Assembly (NCBI RefSeq): GCF_013374095.1
Contig: NZ_AP022672.1
Span: 3,365,501-3,429,500, forward strand
DNA: 64,000 nt
Direction of reading: 5' to 3'
From: Sphingomonas sp. HMP6
GTDB taxonomy: Bacteria > Pseudomonadota > Alphaproteobacteria > Sphingomonadales > Sphingomonadaceae
Under the pieces are notes generated by a model, which saw only the letters and a program-made list of their open reading frames with translations, did not search any database and was not told the origin of the DNA. The translations under genes were made by a program, and so were the position numbers. Numbering within the stretch: position 1 is the stretch's first letter; the number at the start of each line of letters is the position of its first letter. Shown here piece by piece: positions 33,409 through 43,731 of the stretch.

Positions 33409-34329
33409 ATGGACACCATTCTTTCGGTCGCGGGCGTGTCGAAGACATACGCCTCGGGCCACCGCGCGCTGCATCCGGTCGATCTCGACATTCGTCGCGG
33501 GGAGATCTTCGCGCTGCTCGGGCCGAATGGTGCGGGCAAGACCACGCTGATCAGCATCATTTGCGGCATCGTCACGCCCACGACCGGCAGCATCACCGTA
33601 CTCGGCCATGATGCGCTGAGCGATTTCAAAAGCGCGCGTCGTGTGATCGGGCTGGTGCCGCAGGAATTGTCGGTCGACATGTTCGAAACCGTGCTCGCCA
33701 CGGTGAAGTTCAGTCGCCGCCTGTTCGGCCGATCGGCGCATGACGCGCATATCGAGCAAGTGCTGCGCGATCTGTCGCTGTGGGACAAACGCCATTCCAA
33801 AATCATGGAATTGTCAGGGGGCATGAAGCGTCGCGTGCTGATCGCCAAGGCGCTCAGCCACGAACCCGACATCCTGTTCCTGGATGAACCGACCGCAGGC
33901 GTCGACGTGGCGTTGCGGCGTGACATGTGGAAGCTCGTCCATCGGCTGCGCGCAGGCGGCACGACGATCATCCTGACGACGCATTACATCGAGGAAGCCG
34001 AGGAAATGGCCGACCGGGTCGGGGTGATCGACAAGGGCAAATTGATCCTGGTCGAGGACAAGGCCGCGCTGATGAAGAAGCTGGGCAAGCGCCAGCTGCG
34101 CCTCACGCTGTCCGAGCCGCTCGCCGCGGTGCCGCCCGGGCTCGCCGACTGGGATGTGAAATTGGCAGACGGCCAATTGATCTACAGCTTCAATGCCGAG
34201 GACGAACATATTCCGGAATTGCTCGCCAAGCTCGGCGCGCTCGGCATCGGCTACCGCGATCTCGAAACGTCGAAATCGAGCTTGGAGGACATCTTTGTCG
34301 GCCTGGTCGAGCAGGAGCAGGCGGCATGA
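33409..34329 (+). CDS. ABC transporter ATP-binding protein (ABC-2 type)
   Basis: A 306-residue ATPase: Walker [10 protein letters not shown], signature LSGGMKRRV, Walker [14 protein letters not shown], and the H-loop in [16 protein letters not shown]. The C-terminal 80 residues form an extra domain as in drug and polysaccharide/lipid exporters of the DrrA/NodI group. Start 33409 follows GGGAATTC. Its stop overlaps the permease start (ATGA), so the two form one exporter. Substrate unknown. Confidence 0.93.
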   Translation: MDTILSVAGVSKTYASGHRALHPVDLDIRRGEIFALLGPNGAGKTTLISIICGIVTPTTGSITVLGHDALSDFKSARRVIGLVPQELSVDMFETVLATVKFSRRLFGRSAHDAHIEQVLRDLSLWDKRHSKIMELSGGMKRRVLIAKALSHEPDILFLDEPTAGVDVALRRDMWKLVHRLRAGGTTIILTTHYIEEAEEMADRVGVIDKGKLILVEDKAALMKKLGKRQLRLTLSEPLAAVPPGLADWDVKLADGQLIYSFNAEDEHIPELLAKLGALGIGYRDLETSKSSLEDIFVGLVEQEQAA

Positions 34330-35108
34330 GCACCAAAGCCCCCGCAATCAACACCCACGGCATCTGGGCGATCTACCGCTTCGAAATGGCGCGCGCGCTG
34401 CGGACGCTGTGGCAGAGCCTCGTCACCCCGGTCATCACCACCTCGCTCTATTTCGTGGTGTTCGGTGGCGCGCTGGGCTCGCAGATCAAGCAAGTGGATG
34501 GCGTGCCGTACGGCGCGTTTATCGTGCCAGGCCTGATGATGCTGTCGCTGCTGACACAGAGTATCTCCAATGCGTCAATCGGGATCTACTTTCCCAAATT
34601 CACCGGCACGATGTACGAACTGCTGTCGGCGCCGGTTTCGCCGATGGAGCTGGTGGTCGGCTATGTCGGGGCGGCGGCGACCAAGTCGATCATCCTCGGC
34701 CTCATCATCCTGGGTACAGCGTCTTTGTTCGTGCCGCTGCATATCGAGCACCCGTTCGCGATGGTCGCGTTCCTGCTGCTGACCAGCGTGACGTTCAGCC
34801 TGTTCGGCTTCATCATCGGGGTGTGGGCGAAGAGTTTCGAGCAATTGAACTTCGTGCCCGCGCTGCTGATCACGCCGCTGACCTTTCTCGGCGGCTCCTT
34901 CTACCCGATCAGCGTCCTGCCTGAACCGTGGCACACGATCAGCCTTTTCAACCCGGTGGTCTATCTGATCAGCGGTTTCCGCTGGGCGTTTTTCGGGCGG
35001 GGGGATGTGCCGGTAGGGATTAGCCTTGGCGTGACGGCGCTGTTTCTGGTCGCGTGCCTCGGCGTGATTTCGTGGATCTTCAAAAGCGGGTGGCGGCTGA
35101 AGAATTGA
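34326..35108 (+). CDS. ABC-2 type permease
   Basis: A 260-residue membrane protein with six hydrophobic helices ([107 protein letters not shown]). The [15 protein letters not shown] loop is the family signature of NodJ/DrrB-type permeases. It dimerises and pairs with the preceding ATPase. Confidence 0.92.
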   Translation: MSTKAPAINTHGIWAIYRFEMARALRTLWQSLVTPVITTSLYFVVFGGALGSQIKQVDGVPYGAFIVPGLMMLSLLTQSISNASIGIYFPKFTGTMYELLSAPVSPMELVVGYVGAAATKSIILGLIILGTASLFVPLHIEHPFAMVAFLLLTSVTFSLFGFIIGVWAKSFEQLNFVPALLITPLTFLGGSFYPISVLPEPWHTISLFNPVVYLISGFRWAFFGRGDVPVGISLGVTALFLVACLGVISWIFKSGWRLKN

Positions 35109-35111
35109 CTT

Positions 35112-35375
35112 TCAGGGGACAATGAACGGGGCTGATGTCTGATTAGCCTTCGCGCCCAAGGCAATGAGATCGTCATTCGGGTTGTTAGTCCGCGCCATTT
35201 TCAGTCCGTTCGCTTCCTCGATTCGCTCTTCCCATGCGGGCTGAGACAAAGAAACTTCCCGATCGCGATAGGCATCGGCCCGGACGCGCTTCATTCGTCG
35301 CCACATCCAAAACATTGCCGCGAACGGGAAAACGAGAAAAACAAGCGTTTGAAGTAACTGCAAGAAATCACTCAT
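35112..35375 (-). CDS. Small membrane protein of unknown function, low-GC
   Basis: An 87-residue protein: an N-terminal helix (LLQTLVFLVFPFAAMFWMW), a basic stop-transfer region (RRMKRVRADAYRDRE) and a soluble tail ending in FIVP. Base composition is visibly lower in GC than its neighbours and codon use is different, suggesting a younger or transferred gene. No family recognised. It is convergent with the ABC permease, only 3 bp away. Confidence 0.6.
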   Translation of the reverse strand: MSDFLQLLQTLVFLVFPFAAMFWMWRRMKRVRADAYRDREVSLSQPAWEERIEEANGLKMARTNNPNDDLIALGAKANQTSAPFIVP

Positions 35376-35387
35376 GGCGCTTCCCCT

Positions 35388-37256
35388 CTATCGCATGACC
35401 GGCAGCACAACCTTAGAACCTGAACATACACGCTGCGTCGCCTTGACGAAATCCGCCGGTTTCGCCCGCCCAATGTTCGGCACGAAGGTCTGCGGGTTGC
35501 GGTCGATCACCGGGAACCAACTCGACTGGATTTGCACCATCACCCGGTGGCCCTTTTGGAAGACATGGTCGTGGTCGCGGAGTGGCACGTCCCACGTGAT
35601 GACCTTCCCCGGCACCAGCGCCTTCGGGGCCGTGTCCGATGCCAGGAAGCGCCCGCGGCGTACCTCCATCGCGATCGGCCATTGATAGCCGTTCAGTTGC
35701 CGCGGATACGCTCCCAGCGGCGCGTTCCCGTCAAACTTGGCGTAATCCTCGGGCAGGACGTCGATCAGCTTGACGATGAAGTCGCTGTCAGTCCCGCTGG
35801 TCGACGCCTGCAACTGCGCGGCGAGCGCGCCCGTCACCGTCAAATCCGCAGTCAGCGGCGCGGAGGTATAGCTCAACACATCGGGCCGATGATCGACGAA
35901 GCGCTGATCCGCCGATTCCCACCAGCGCCATTCGGGACGGGGATAGGTGGGCGAGATCGGCCGCTCGCGGTTCGGCACCGGGTTGGCCGGGTCGGAGATG
36001 TAATCGCGGCACGCCTCGCCTGACGGCGGCGCATCGAAGCTGAGGGTGCCATCTGCGCGCAAATACAGGCTGGTCGCGGTTGTGCCCTTGGGCGGCCAAT
36101 TGGCGTAATTCTTCCACACGTTCGATCCCGATTGCAGGATGCGGGCGCGGTAATCGGGCTTGGGGCCAGTGCCGTGCAGCCAATAGCGGAAGAACGGCGT
36201 CTGGATCTGCTCGCGGAACTCGACGCCGGTGTCGCGGCCAAGCGGGATGTTGCCAAGCATGTCCATTTTGCCCTGCCAACTGCCATGCGCCCAAGGCCCG
36301 GCGACCATCGTGCTGAGATGATCGGGGTCGTTCTGCTGCTGCTTGGCGTAGATTTGCCAGGAGCCCCATGGGTCTTCCTGATCCCAAAAGCCAGCCACGT
36401 TGAGTGTCGGCACCGTCGTCTTGCCGAGCGCCTTCTGCCAATTCTGGTCGGTGTAGAAGCTGTCGTGGTTGGGATGGTCGAGCAGGGCCGCCGCCATCGG
36501 GATCTTGCCCTTGAAATAGCCTTTGTCGAGGCCTTCGAGCGTGCCGATTTTCAACAGTGATGCGTAAGTATCAACGCTGTCGTACGGAAAATCCTCGAGC
36601 GATTCCTTGGTCTGCTGCAGCGAATAGACCCAGTCGGTGACATAGCTCAGCCGCAGTGCGCCGTTCCGGTGGAGATCGTCATTCTGCCAATAATCGATCC
36701 ACGCCGCTTGCGGGCTGACCGCCTTTAGCGCCGGGTGCGGATTGACCAACGCGACGGCGGCGGCGAAGCCGGGGTAGGACACGCCCCACATGCCGACCTT
36801 GCCATTATTCTCGGGCAGGTTTTTGACGAGCCAGTCGATCGAATCATAGGCGTCGGTCGCCTCGTCCACCGCTTTGGGATCGTTCGGGTGGACCGCAGTC
36901 GACAGCGTGAAAACCCCGTCCGACCCGAAGCGCCCACGCATCGATTGGAACACGAAGATATAGCCGTCCTCGACCAGGCTCTTCCAGCTACCTGGCGCAG
37001 CCGCCGGGGCGGTTTGCGGAATGCCATAGGGCGTGCGCTGGAACAGGATCGGCAGCGGCCCGCTGCGGCCGCGCTGGCGGATGATGACCGTCTCCATCTT
37101 CGCGCCGTCGCGCATCGGCACCATCACCTTTTCGAAGGTGAAGGGCGATTGCAGGGCGGGCGCAGGGGGCAGGGATTGCGGGCGGGCCGCGGTTAGGGAG
37201 AGGGGAAGGGGGAGGAGGGCAGTGCTTGCTGCCAGAAGTATCGCGAGTCTGCGCAT
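35388..37256 (-). CDS. CocE/NonD-family hydrolase (X-Pro dipeptidyl-peptidase S15)
   Basis: A 622-residue exported alpha/beta hydrolase. Signal peptide ends near SLTAARPQS. The nucleophile elbow WGVSYPGFAA holds the active Ser; the N-terminal sequence VMVPMRDGAKMETVI and QSMRGRFGSDG are standard for the cocaine-esterase/acylase family. The C-terminal jelly-roll domain (about 400-622) includes VMVQIQSSWFPVIDRNPQTF. Acts on esters or amides (for example glutaryl-7-ACA or peptides); true substrate unknown. Stands alone between small genes and a REP element. Confidence 0.92.
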   Translation of the reverse strand: MRRLAILLAASTALLPLPLSLTAARPQSLPPAPALQSPFTFEKVMVPMRDGAKMETVIIRQRGRSGPLPILFQRTPYGIPQTAPAAAPGSWKSLVEDGYIFVFQSMRGRFGSDGVFTLSTAVHPNDPKAVDEATDAYDSIDWLVKNLPENNGKVGMWGVSYPGFAAAVALVNPHPALKAVSPQAAWIDYWQNDDLHRNGALRLSYVTDWVYSLQQTKESLEDFPYDSVDTYASLLKIGTLEGLDKGYFKGKIPMAAALLDHPNHDSFYTDQNWQKALGKTTVPTLNVAGFWDQEDPWGSWQIYAKQQQNDPDHLSTMVAGPWAHGSWQGKMDMLGNIPLGRDTGVEFREQIQTPFFRYWLHGTGPKPDYRARILQSGSNVWKNYANWPPKGTTATSLYLRADGTLSFDAPPSGEACRDYISDPANPVPNRERPISPTYPRPEWRWWESADQRFVDHRPDVLSYTSAPLTADLTVTGALAAQLQASTSGTDSDFIVKLIDVLPEDYAKFDGNAPLGAYPRQLNGYQWPIAMEVRRGRFLASDTAPKALVPGKVITWDVPLRDHDHVFQKGHRVMVQIQSSWFPVIDRNPQTFVPNIGRAKPADFVKATQRVCSGSKVVLPVMR

Positions 37257-37269
37257 GTCCGCTCCCCTT

Positions 37270-37364
37270 CGTCACCCCGGCTCTGTGCCGGGGTCCACCG
37301 TGCCGCACGGTGGCGAAGGTCGAGTGTGCTGCACGGTGGATGCCGGAACAAGTCCGGCATGACG
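37270..37364. repeat. Twin palindrome with two different REP hairpins
   Basis: 34-bp arms, 37270-37303 and 37331-37364. The flanks GTCA and TCCACCGTGC match exactly, but the hairpins differ: CCCCGG...CCGGGG on the left, TGCCGG...CCGGCA on the right, with paired changes that keep both stems. Such compensatory change suggests each hairpin is under selection or is separately mobile. Upstream of the CocE gene. Confidence 0.85.
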
Positions 37365-37388
37365 AAATTTGGGTGAAACCGACCGCGC

Positions 37389-38360
37389 TTACCCGATCCG
37401 GTGTTCGCCCCGCACCCAGCGGACCGTGCCCGACGATGCACGCATCACGACGCTTTCGGTCGTCATGATCTTGCCCTTGCGCTTCACGCCGCCGAGCAGC
37501 GATCCGTCGGTGACGCCCGTCGCCGCGAAGATGCAGTCGCCGCGCGCCAGTTCGGTCAAATCATATTGCTTGTCGAGATCGGTCACGCCCCATTTCGCGG
37601 CGCGTGCGCGCTCGTCATCGTTGCGGAACAACAAGCGGCCCTTGAACTGCCCACCGACGCAGCGGAGCGCGGCGCACGCCAGCACGCCCTCGGGCGCGCC
37701 GCCCTGGCCCATGTAGATGTCGATCGTGGTGTCGGGATTGGTCGTCGCGATCACACCCGCGACATCGCCATCGCCGATCAGCATGATGCCGCAGCCGAGC
37801 GCGCGCAGTTCGGCGATGATCTTGCTGTGGCGGGGCCGGTCGAGCACGCAGGCGATGATCTCCGACGGCTTCACACCCTTGGCGGCGGCGAGCGCGGTGA
37901 CGTTCTCGGTCGGCGATTTGTCGAGATCGATGATGCCCTCAGGGTAGCCCGGGCCGCACGCGATCTTGTCCATGTAAACGTCGGGCGCGTTGAGCAGCCC
38001 GCCTTCCTCGGCGATGGCCAGCACCGCGAGCGCATTCGGCCCGGCGGTCGCGCAGATCGTCGTGCCTTCCAACGGATCGAGCGCAATGTCGATCTTCGGA
38101 CCCTTGCCGATCGCCGAGCCGACCTTTTCGCCGATGAACAGCATCGGGGCCTCGTCGCGCTCGCCCTCGCCGATCACGACGGTGCCGTCCATGTAGAGCT
38201 CGTTGAGCGCGGTGCGCATCGCATCGACGGCTGCGGCATCCGCCGCCTTTTCATCACCCCGTCCGGTCAGCGTCGACGCGGCGATCGCCGCCGCCTCGGT
38301 CACCCGGACCATTTCGAGCACGAGAACACGGTCGAGCGTTTGCGAGCGGTCGGTGGTCAT
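37389..38360 (-). CDS. glpX: Class II fructose-1,6-bisphosphatase
   Basis: A 323-residue GlpX-type phosphatase of gluconeogenesis. VVIGEGERDEAPML and ALDPLEGTTICATAGPNA are the metal-binding blocks, and GQGGAPEGVLACAALRC is near the substrate site. Start 38360 (MTTDRSQTLDRVLVLEMVRV) fits family length; the longer frame to 38705 runs into dapD antisense. Next to dapD but the 76-bp gap makes a shared transcript uncertain. Confidence 0.95.
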   Translation of the reverse strand: MTTDRSQTLDRVLVLEMVRVTEAAAIAASTLTGRGDEKAADAAAVDAMRTALNELYMDGTVVIGEGERDEAPMLFIGEKVGSAIGKGPKIDIALDPLEGTTICATAGPNALAVLAIAEEGGLLNAPDVYMDKIACGPGYPEGIIDLDKSPTENVTALAAAKGVKPSEIIACVLDRPRHSKIIAELRALGCGIMLIGDGDVAGVIATTNPDTTIDIYMGQGGAPEGVLACAALRCVGGQFKGRLLFRNDDERARAAKWGVTDLDKQYDLTELARGDCIFAATGVTDGSLLGGVKRKGKIMTTESVVMRASSGTVRWVRGEHRIG

Positions 38361-38436
38361 CGGCAATCCTCTATTGTTTGCTAGCGCGTTAAGCGGAGCG
38401 TGTGACGCTGTCGAGACGGCTAAAGCCCAAGAGGGA

Positions 38437-39258
38437 TCAGTCGCGCAGCAACTCGTTGATGCTGGTCTTGCTCCGCGTCTGCGCATCGACGCGCTTGACG
38501 ATGACCGCGCAGTACAGCGCGGGCATGCCGTCACCACCACCGATGCTGCCGGGCACGACCACCGCATAAGGCGGAACTGCGCCACGAAAGACTTCACCGG
38601 TCGCGCGGTCGATGATCTTCGTCGATGCGCCGAGATACACGCCCATCGATAGCACCGCGCCCTCACCGACGCGGACGCCCTCTGCCACTTCGCTGCGCGC
38701 ACCAATGAACGCGCCGTCGCCGATGATGACCGGATCGGCCTGCAACGGCTCGAGCACGCCGCCGATCCCCGCGCCGCCCGAGATATGGACGTTCGCGCCG
38801 ATCTGCGCGCAGCTTCCGACCGTCGCCCAGGCGTCGATCATCGAATTTTCGCCGACATAGCCGCCGATGTTGACGAAGCTCGGCATCAAGACCGCGCCCT
38901 TCGCGATGAACGCGCCACGCCGGACGATGCTGCCGGGGACGCTACGGAAGCCTGCTGCGCGATAGCGCTGCTCGTCCCAGCCTTCAAACTTGGAGGGCAC
39001 CTTGTCGAACCAGTTCGATCCGCCGGGGCCGGGGATGATCGCATTGTCGTTAAGCCGGAATGACAGCAGCACGGCTTTCTTCAGCCACTGATTGACGCGC
39101 CATCCGCCGGCACCATCAGGCTCGGCGACGCGCGCCGTGCCCGCATCGAGCATGTCGAGCGCGGTATCGACCGCGTCGCGTACCGCGCCTGTGGTGGTGA
39201 AGCCCAGTTCCGCGCGGGCGTCCCACGCCGCGTCGATCGTCGTTTGCAAATCGCTCAT
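38437..39258 (-). CDS. dapD: Tetrahydrodipicolinate N-succinyltransferase
   Basis: A 273-residue left-handed beta-helix acyltransferase of the succinylase branch of lysine/diaminopimelate synthesis. Hexapeptide repeats run from [20 protein letters not shown] to [32 protein letters not shown] and [14 protein letters not shown] motifs mark the active site. ATG 39258 (or 39261) overlaps the stop of the HAD gene, an ATGATGA junction, so translation is probably coupled. Confidence 0.96.
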   Translation of the reverse strand: MSDLQTTIDAAWDARAELGFTTTGAVRDAVDTALDMLDAGTARVAEPDGAGGWRVNQWLKKAVLLSFRLNDNAIIPGPGGSNWFDKVPSKFEGWDEQRYRAAGFRSVPGSIVRRGAFIAKGAVLMPSFVNIGGYVGENSMIDAWATVGSCAQIGANVHISGGAGIGGVLEPLQADPVIIGDGAFIGARSEVAEGVRVGEGAVLSMGVYLGASTKIIDRATGEVFRGAVPPYAVVVPGSIGGGDGMPALYCAVIVKRVDAQTRSKTSINELLRD

Positions 39259-39260
39259 CA

Positions 39261-39920
39261 TCACCCCCAAATTTCGTGCAGCCATGCGGTCAGATCGTGC
39301 GTGACGAAATCGACATAGCTGCGGTCCGCGTCGGTGCTCTGTTCGGAGCCGTTGTCGATCCACACCGTCGTCATGCCAATCGCCTTGGCGGGCGCCAGAT
39401 TGCGCGCCATATCCTCGACGAACACCGCTTGCGCGGGGTCGAGATCGAACGCCGCGCACAGCCCTGCATAGGCCGATGCCTGCGGCTTTGGGCGCAGATC
39501 CATCGCGTGGATGTCGTGTACCGCCTCGAAGCTCGCCCCCAGCCCGAGCCGATCGAGCACGCGACTGGCATAGGGCGTGTCGGCGTTGGTGAAGACGATC
39601 TTGCGCCCCGGCAGCCGTGCAATCGCGGCGGCGAGCGGGGCGTTGTGCTCGAGCACGTCCATTTCCACGTCATGCACGAATTCGAGAAAAGCGTGCGGAT
39701 CGACGTCGTGCTCGGCCATCAACCCGGCGAGTGTCGTGCCATGGCCGTAGAAATAGCCCTTCTGAATGCGCCGTGCCTCGATCAGATCGACCGAGAATTT
39801 CTCGGCGATATAGGCGCCCATCTTGATGTCGATTTGGTCGAACAACCGCGCGCTCGCCGGGTAGAGCGTATTGTCGAGATCGAAGATCCAGGTGCGGATA
39901 TGGGCGAGACGCGGGTTCAT
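39261..39920 (-). CDS. HAD-family pyrimidine 5'-nucleotidase
   Basis: A 219-residue HAD hydrolase of the SDT1/PHM8 (pyrimidine 5'-nucleotidase) group. Motif I is [11 protein letters not shown], motif II is [14 protein letters not shown], and motif III/IV is RPKPQASAY with [17 protein letters not shown]. It dephosphorylates nucleotides or small phospho-metabolites. It sits directly upstream of dapD in many alphaproteobacteria. Confidence 0.92.
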   Translation of the reverse strand: MNPRLAHIRTWIFDLDNTLYPASARLFDQIDIKMGAYIAEKFSVDLIEARRIQKGYFYGHGTTLAGLMAEHDVDPHAFLEFVHDVEMDVLEHNAPLAAAIARLPGRKIVFTNADTPYASRVLDRLGLGASFEAVHDIHAMDLRPKPQASAYAGLCAAFDLDPAQAVFVEDMARNLAPAKAIGMTTVWIDNGSEQSTDADRSYVDFVTHDLTAWLHEIWG

Positions 39921-40097
39921 CGGGGCAGGCTCTAAGCAGCGGCGGCTGATCGAGCAAGGCACCAACCACCACCGATCGCCTTGCTTTGCCGAAGCGCCAT
40001 AGCTCGTCCAGCCCGGCAGAGCCCAATCAGGCTTTGGCCGTGCGGCAAAACCGGCAAGGGGTGGCGCGAGCGGCGGATGCTCCCCACATCCTCCCAC

Positions 40098-41096
40098 ATG
40101 ACACGCTATTCCTTGCTCGATCTGGTCCCCGTCGTAGAAGGCGGCACAATCTCGCAAGCGCTCGCAAATGCGGCCGATCTCGCGCACCACGCCGAAAGCC
40201 TCGGCTTCGAACGCTATTGGACCGCCGAACATCATGGGATGGCGGGTATCGCCAGCGCGGCCACATCGGTGGTGATCGGCCATGTTGCCGCCGCCACCTC
40301 GACGATCCGGGTCGGCGCGGGCGGGATCATGCTGCCCAACCACGCGCCGCTCGCCATCGCCGAACAGTTCGGGACGCTCGACGCGCTCTTCCCGGGGCGG
40401 ATCGATCTCGGGCTGGGGCGAGCACCGGGATCGGACCAGATCGTCGCGCGGGCGATGCGGCGCAATCTCGACAGCGATGCCAATGCCTTTCCGCAAGATG
40501 TGCTCGAGCTGCAAAGCTATTTCGCGGACGATGGTCAGACCGGCATCCGCGCGACGCCCGGGGCGGGCGCAGACGTGTCGCTGTGGATTCTCGGGTCCAG
40601 CACGTTTGGCGCGCAATTGGCGGCAATGCTTGGTCTGCCATATGCCTTCGCTTCGCACTTCGCGCCCGATGCACTGATGGCCGCGATCGACATCTACCGA
40701 CGCACCTTCCGCCCCTCGGCGGCGCTGGCGCAACCGCATGTGATGGCGGGGTTCAACGTCTTCGCCGCCGATAGCGATGCCGAGGCGGAGTTGCTCGCCA
40801 GCTCGCAGCAACAGGCGTTCGTGGCGCTGCGCACCGGCAACCCACGTCAATTGCCGCCGCCGGTGGCCGGCTATCGCGAGAGCCTGGGTGCGCACGGCGC
40901 GGCGATCCTGGATCACGTCCTATCCTGTTCGGCGGTGGGTGGGCCCGCCAAGGTGGCGCGGGAGATCGCCGCGTTCGTCGCGCGTACCGGGGTGGATGAA
41001 CTGATGATCGCAAGCTCGATCTACGATCATGCCGCGCGCAAACACAGCCTCACGCTCACGGCGGAGGCGATGCGCGATCGCGCCGTCGCGGCGTAA
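40098..41096 (+). CDS. LLM-class flavin-dependent oxidoreductase
   Basis: A 332-residue luciferase-like monooxygenase fold protein. [15 protein letters not shown] and [23 protein letters not shown] blocks ([11 protein letters not shown]) are the family's flavin-site signatures, and [12 protein letters not shown] is typical of the YhbW/MsnO8-like group. FMNH2 is supplied by a separate reductase. No substrate can be assigned. A clear ribosome-binding site is missing at 40098; an ATG at 40077 is an alternative. Confidence 0.88.
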   Translation: MTRYSLLDLVPVVEGGTISQALANAADLAHHAESLGFERYWTAEHHGMAGIASAATSVVIGHVAAATSTIRVGAGGIMLPNHAPLAIAEQFGTLDALFPGRIDLGLGRAPGSDQIVARAMRRNLDSDANAFPQDVLELQSYFADDGQTGIRATPGAGADVSLWILGSSTFGAQLAAMLGLPYAFASHFAPDALMAAIDIYRRTFRPSAALAQPHVMAGFNVFAADSDAEAELLASSQQQAFVALRTGNPRQLPPPVAGYRESLGAHGAAILDHVLSCSAVGGPAKVAREIAAFVARTGVDELMIASSIYDHAARKHSLTLTAEAMRDRAVAA

Positions 41097-41258
41097 TTCA
41101 AAATGGCGCCTTGCGTACCGTCCTAGGTGGCGGTTCACCTGCCGCGATCTTAAACGGGTCGGCTGGCGGTGGACGCGTTCGTCGCGGTCGTGCATGACAG
41201 TTTTATCACAAAGCGCGCAGCGACATTCCGATCGTGCCGTGACAGATGGGGTTGAGGC

Positions 41259-41513
41259 GTGCCGTTTCGCGTTTTTGGATTGGTTTGCGTGATTTTTGGT
41301 CATCGCAGGAATGCCGAATCACGGCGCAGCGAGAATGGCAGCGTCTTCGCCACGTGCGCGCGGTGCTCGTCGGAGCTTTACCGCGAGCCGGTACGTGGCA
41401 AATGGCGCGCGGCGACCGCTGCCGACCGGCATCCGCGTGGCTTTTCCTTGACCGAGGAACGCGAGCCGGTGGTCCGGCCCAAAAAGCTGAAAAAGAGATC
41501 GCGCCGACACTGA
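41259..41513 (+). CDS. Small basic protein with CxxC motif
   Basis: An 84-residue protein from GTG 41259, with GAGGC just upstream. A short hydrophobic start (FRVFGLVCVIFGHRR) is followed by FATCARCSSELYRE, a CxxC pair as in half of a zinc ribbon, and a basic end (VVRPKKLKKRSRRH). Coding quality is good and the pattern 'GHRR...C..C...REPVRGKWR' looks conserved, so I think it is real. Function unknown; it converges on the histidine kinase gene, 13 bp away. Confidence 0.6.
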   Translation: MPFRVFGLVCVIFGHRRNAESRRSENGSVFATCARCSSELYREPVRGKWRAATAADRHPRGFSLTEEREPVVRPKKLKKRSRRH

Positions 41514-41526
41514 GCGGCGGCACTCT

Positions 41527-43005
41527 TCAGTTCGCGGCGGGAAGCCGAAGCCGCACCAACAACCCGCCCAGATCTTCACTTTCCTCGAGGCTGACCGTGC
41601 CTTCGTAGATTTCGGCGACATCGCGCACGATGGCCATGCCAAGGCCGGTGCCGGGCTTGCCCGAATCGAGCCGCACGCCGCGATCGAAAATGCGCAGCCG
41701 CTCTTCTTCCGGGATGCCGACCCCGTCATCCTCGATCAGAAATTCGACAAAGCCCGAATGCTTCGCGACGGTGACGAACACGCTGCCACCACCATATTTA
41801 GCGGCATTCTCGATCAGATTGCCGAGCATCTCGTCCAGATCCTGGCGTTCGACATGGACTTGCAGGTCGCGCGGCCCGTCGGTGTCGATGCGGACGTGAC
41901 GATATAGCACGCCGACCGCGCGCTCGACCGATTCGAGGCTCGGCCAGACGTCGGCCCGGCTATGCGCGGAACCACGCCGCCCCACGGCGCGCGCGCGCGC
42001 GAGGTGGTGGTCGACCTGTCGCCGCATTGTCCGCGCCTCGCGTACGACGGTTTCGCCGAGATCGTCGGCCTGTGCGGTGGCGGCATTCATGATGACGGTG
42101 AGCGGCGTCTTCAGCGCATGCGCGAGGTTGCCGGCGTGGCGGCGCGCTTCCTCGGCTTGACGCTCGTTATGTGCGATCAGGCCGTTCAATTCCTCGACCA
42201 TCGGCGCGACTTCGATCGGCATCGGCCGCTCGATTTGGCGCGCCTTGCCCGCGCGCATCCGGGCAATCTCCTCGCGCACCTTGCGCAGCGGCCAGAGCCC
42301 GTAAAACGTCTGTAGCGCCGCCATCACGATAAGACCGAGCCCGAGCAAGGCGAAGCTGCGCACCAATGTCTTGCGCAGCACCTTGATCTGCGCGTCGAGC
42401 CCGCTGCGGCTTTGCGCGACCTGGAAACGCCACCACACCGGCGACCCCGGCAATTTCACGTCGCGTTCGACGACTCGCAACATGCCATCATGCTGGGTTT
42501 CGTCCGCCACGGTGTCCGCTGCGGGTTTTTTCGGCGTCTTGTCGACGAACTGATCGCTATCATAGATATGGATTTCACGGTCTCGGTGCGGACTGCCATA
42601 CGCAAGCTGCCGGTCCCACAACGAGCGGGAGGGATACGGCTCCTGCCCGGGGGCGCTGACTTGATAGTAAAGGCCCGATCCGGGTTCGAGAAAGCGCTGG
42701 TCGGCAAGCTCGCGATTGTTGATCACCTCGCCCATCGGCCCGACTTCGGCCGAGGTGATCAGCGAGGTCAGCACATATTCGATCTGGTCGTCGAAATTGC
42801 GCGTAACCGCCGTCGTCAGCACCTGATCAAGCGCGAACCCGCCACCGGTGAGCAGCAGCATGATCCAGCCGGCCGCGATCAGGATCATGCGCCGGCTGAG
42901 CGAGCCCGTCGTGCGCATCGGAATTGCCGCGCGTGGTTCGATGTCGAGCGCGGGAAGGGGAGCAGCTACCCGTTCGGACGGGTTGGCCTCAGCCACACCG
43001 CCCAC
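41527..43005 (-). CDS. Sensor histidine kinase (PhoQ/EnvZ-like)
   Basis: A 492-residue membrane kinase. Helix 1 (MILIAAGWIMLLLTGGGFAL) and helix 2 (SFALLGLGLIVMAALQTFYGL) bracket a periplasmic sensor of about 160 residues. HAMP-like linker, then the phospho-acceptor HALKTPLTVI, N-box LIENAAKYG, and G boxes DDGVGIPEE and GTGLGMAIV. Start GTG 43005 lies 26 bp after the response-regulator stop. The neighbouring PepSY protein suggests an envelope or metal signal, which is inference. Confidence 0.92.
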   Translation of the reverse strand: MGGVAEANPSERVAAPLPALDIEPRAAIPMRTTGSLSRRMILIAAGWIMLLLTGGGFALDQVLTTAVTRNFDDQIEYVLTSLITSAEVGPMGEVINNRELADQRFLEPGSGLYYQVSAPGQEPYPSRSLWDRQLAYGSPHRDREIHIYDSDQFVDKTPKKPAADTVADETQHDGMLRVVERDVKLPGSPVWWRFQVAQSRSGLDAQIKVLRKTLVRSFALLGLGLIVMAALQTFYGLWPLRKVREEIARMRAGKARQIERPMPIEVAPMVEELNGLIAHNERQAEEARRHAGNLAHALKTPLTVIMNAATAQADDLGETVVREARTMRRQVDHHLARARAVGRRGSAHSRADVWPSLESVERAVGVLYRHVRIDTDGPRDLQVHVERQDLDEMLGNLIENAAKYGGGSVFVTVAKHSGFVEFLIEDDGVGIPEEERLRIFDRGVRLDSGKPGTGLGMAIVRDVAEIYEGTVSLEESEDLGGLLVRLRLPAAN

Positions 43006-43031
43006 CCCGTGCCCTGATCAGATCGGGCAGA

Positions 43032-43697
43032 TCAGGCATTCGTATCCTCAAGGCTGTAACCAAGACCACGGATCGTGGTGATGACATCCTGTCCGAGCTT
43101 CTTGCGGATGCGCGTCACGAACACTTCGATCGTATTCGAATCGCGGTCGAAATCCTGGTCGTAGATGTGTTCGATCAACTCGGTGCGGCTGACCACCTTG
43201 CCCTTGTGGTGGAGCAGATAGCTGAGCAACTTATACTCCTGCGCCGTCATCTTGACCGGCTCGCCCGCCAGCGTGACCTTGCCGCTGCGCGTGTCGAGCC
43301 GGACGTCGCCGGCGGTCAGTTCGGCCGAGGCGTTGCCGGCGGCACGGCGGATCAGCGCGCGCAGACGAGCGATCAATTCCTCCGACTGGAACGGCTTGGC
43401 GACATAATCGTCCGCCCCGGCATCCAATCCGGCGACCTTGTCGGACCAGCTATCGCGCGCGGTAAGCACCAGCACCGGCGCAGTGCGGCCTTCCTTGCGC
43501 CAGCGATCGAGCACCGTCAGCCCGTCGATCTCCGGCAAGCCGAGGTCCAGGATGATCGCGTCATAATTCTCGGTCGAGCCCATGAAATGGCCCTCCTCGC
43601 CGTCGGTCGCGAGGTCGATCGCATAACCGGCACCTTCGAGCGTCGCCTTCAATTGCTGGCCGAGATTGGGTTCGTCCTCGACGATCAGAACACGCAT
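43032..43697 (-). CDS. OmpR-family response regulator
   Basis: A 221-residue regulator. Receiver: acidic pair EDE at residues 6-8, phospho-acceptor Asp in AIILDLGLPEIDG, Thr in VLTARDSW, Lys in DYVAKPFQ. C-terminal winged helix contains MTAQEYKLLSYLLHHKGKVV and VFVTRIRKKLG. It is transcribed before its kinase, so the order is PepSY, regulator, kinase. Confidence 0.95.
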   Translation of the reverse strand: MRVLIVEDEPNLGQQLKATLEGAGYAIDLATDGEEGHFMGSTENYDAIILDLGLPEIDGLTVLDRWRKEGRTAPVLVLTARDSWSDKVAGLDAGADDYVAKPFQSEELIARLRALIRRAAGNASAELTAGDVRLDTRSGKVTLAGEPVKMTAQEYKLLSYLLHHKGKVVSRTELIEHIYDQDFDRDSNTIEVFVTRIRKKLGQDVITTIRGLGYSLEDTNA

Positions 43698-43731
43698 GCG
43701 ATTTTTCCCTTTGGACGGCGCGGGTCAGCGC

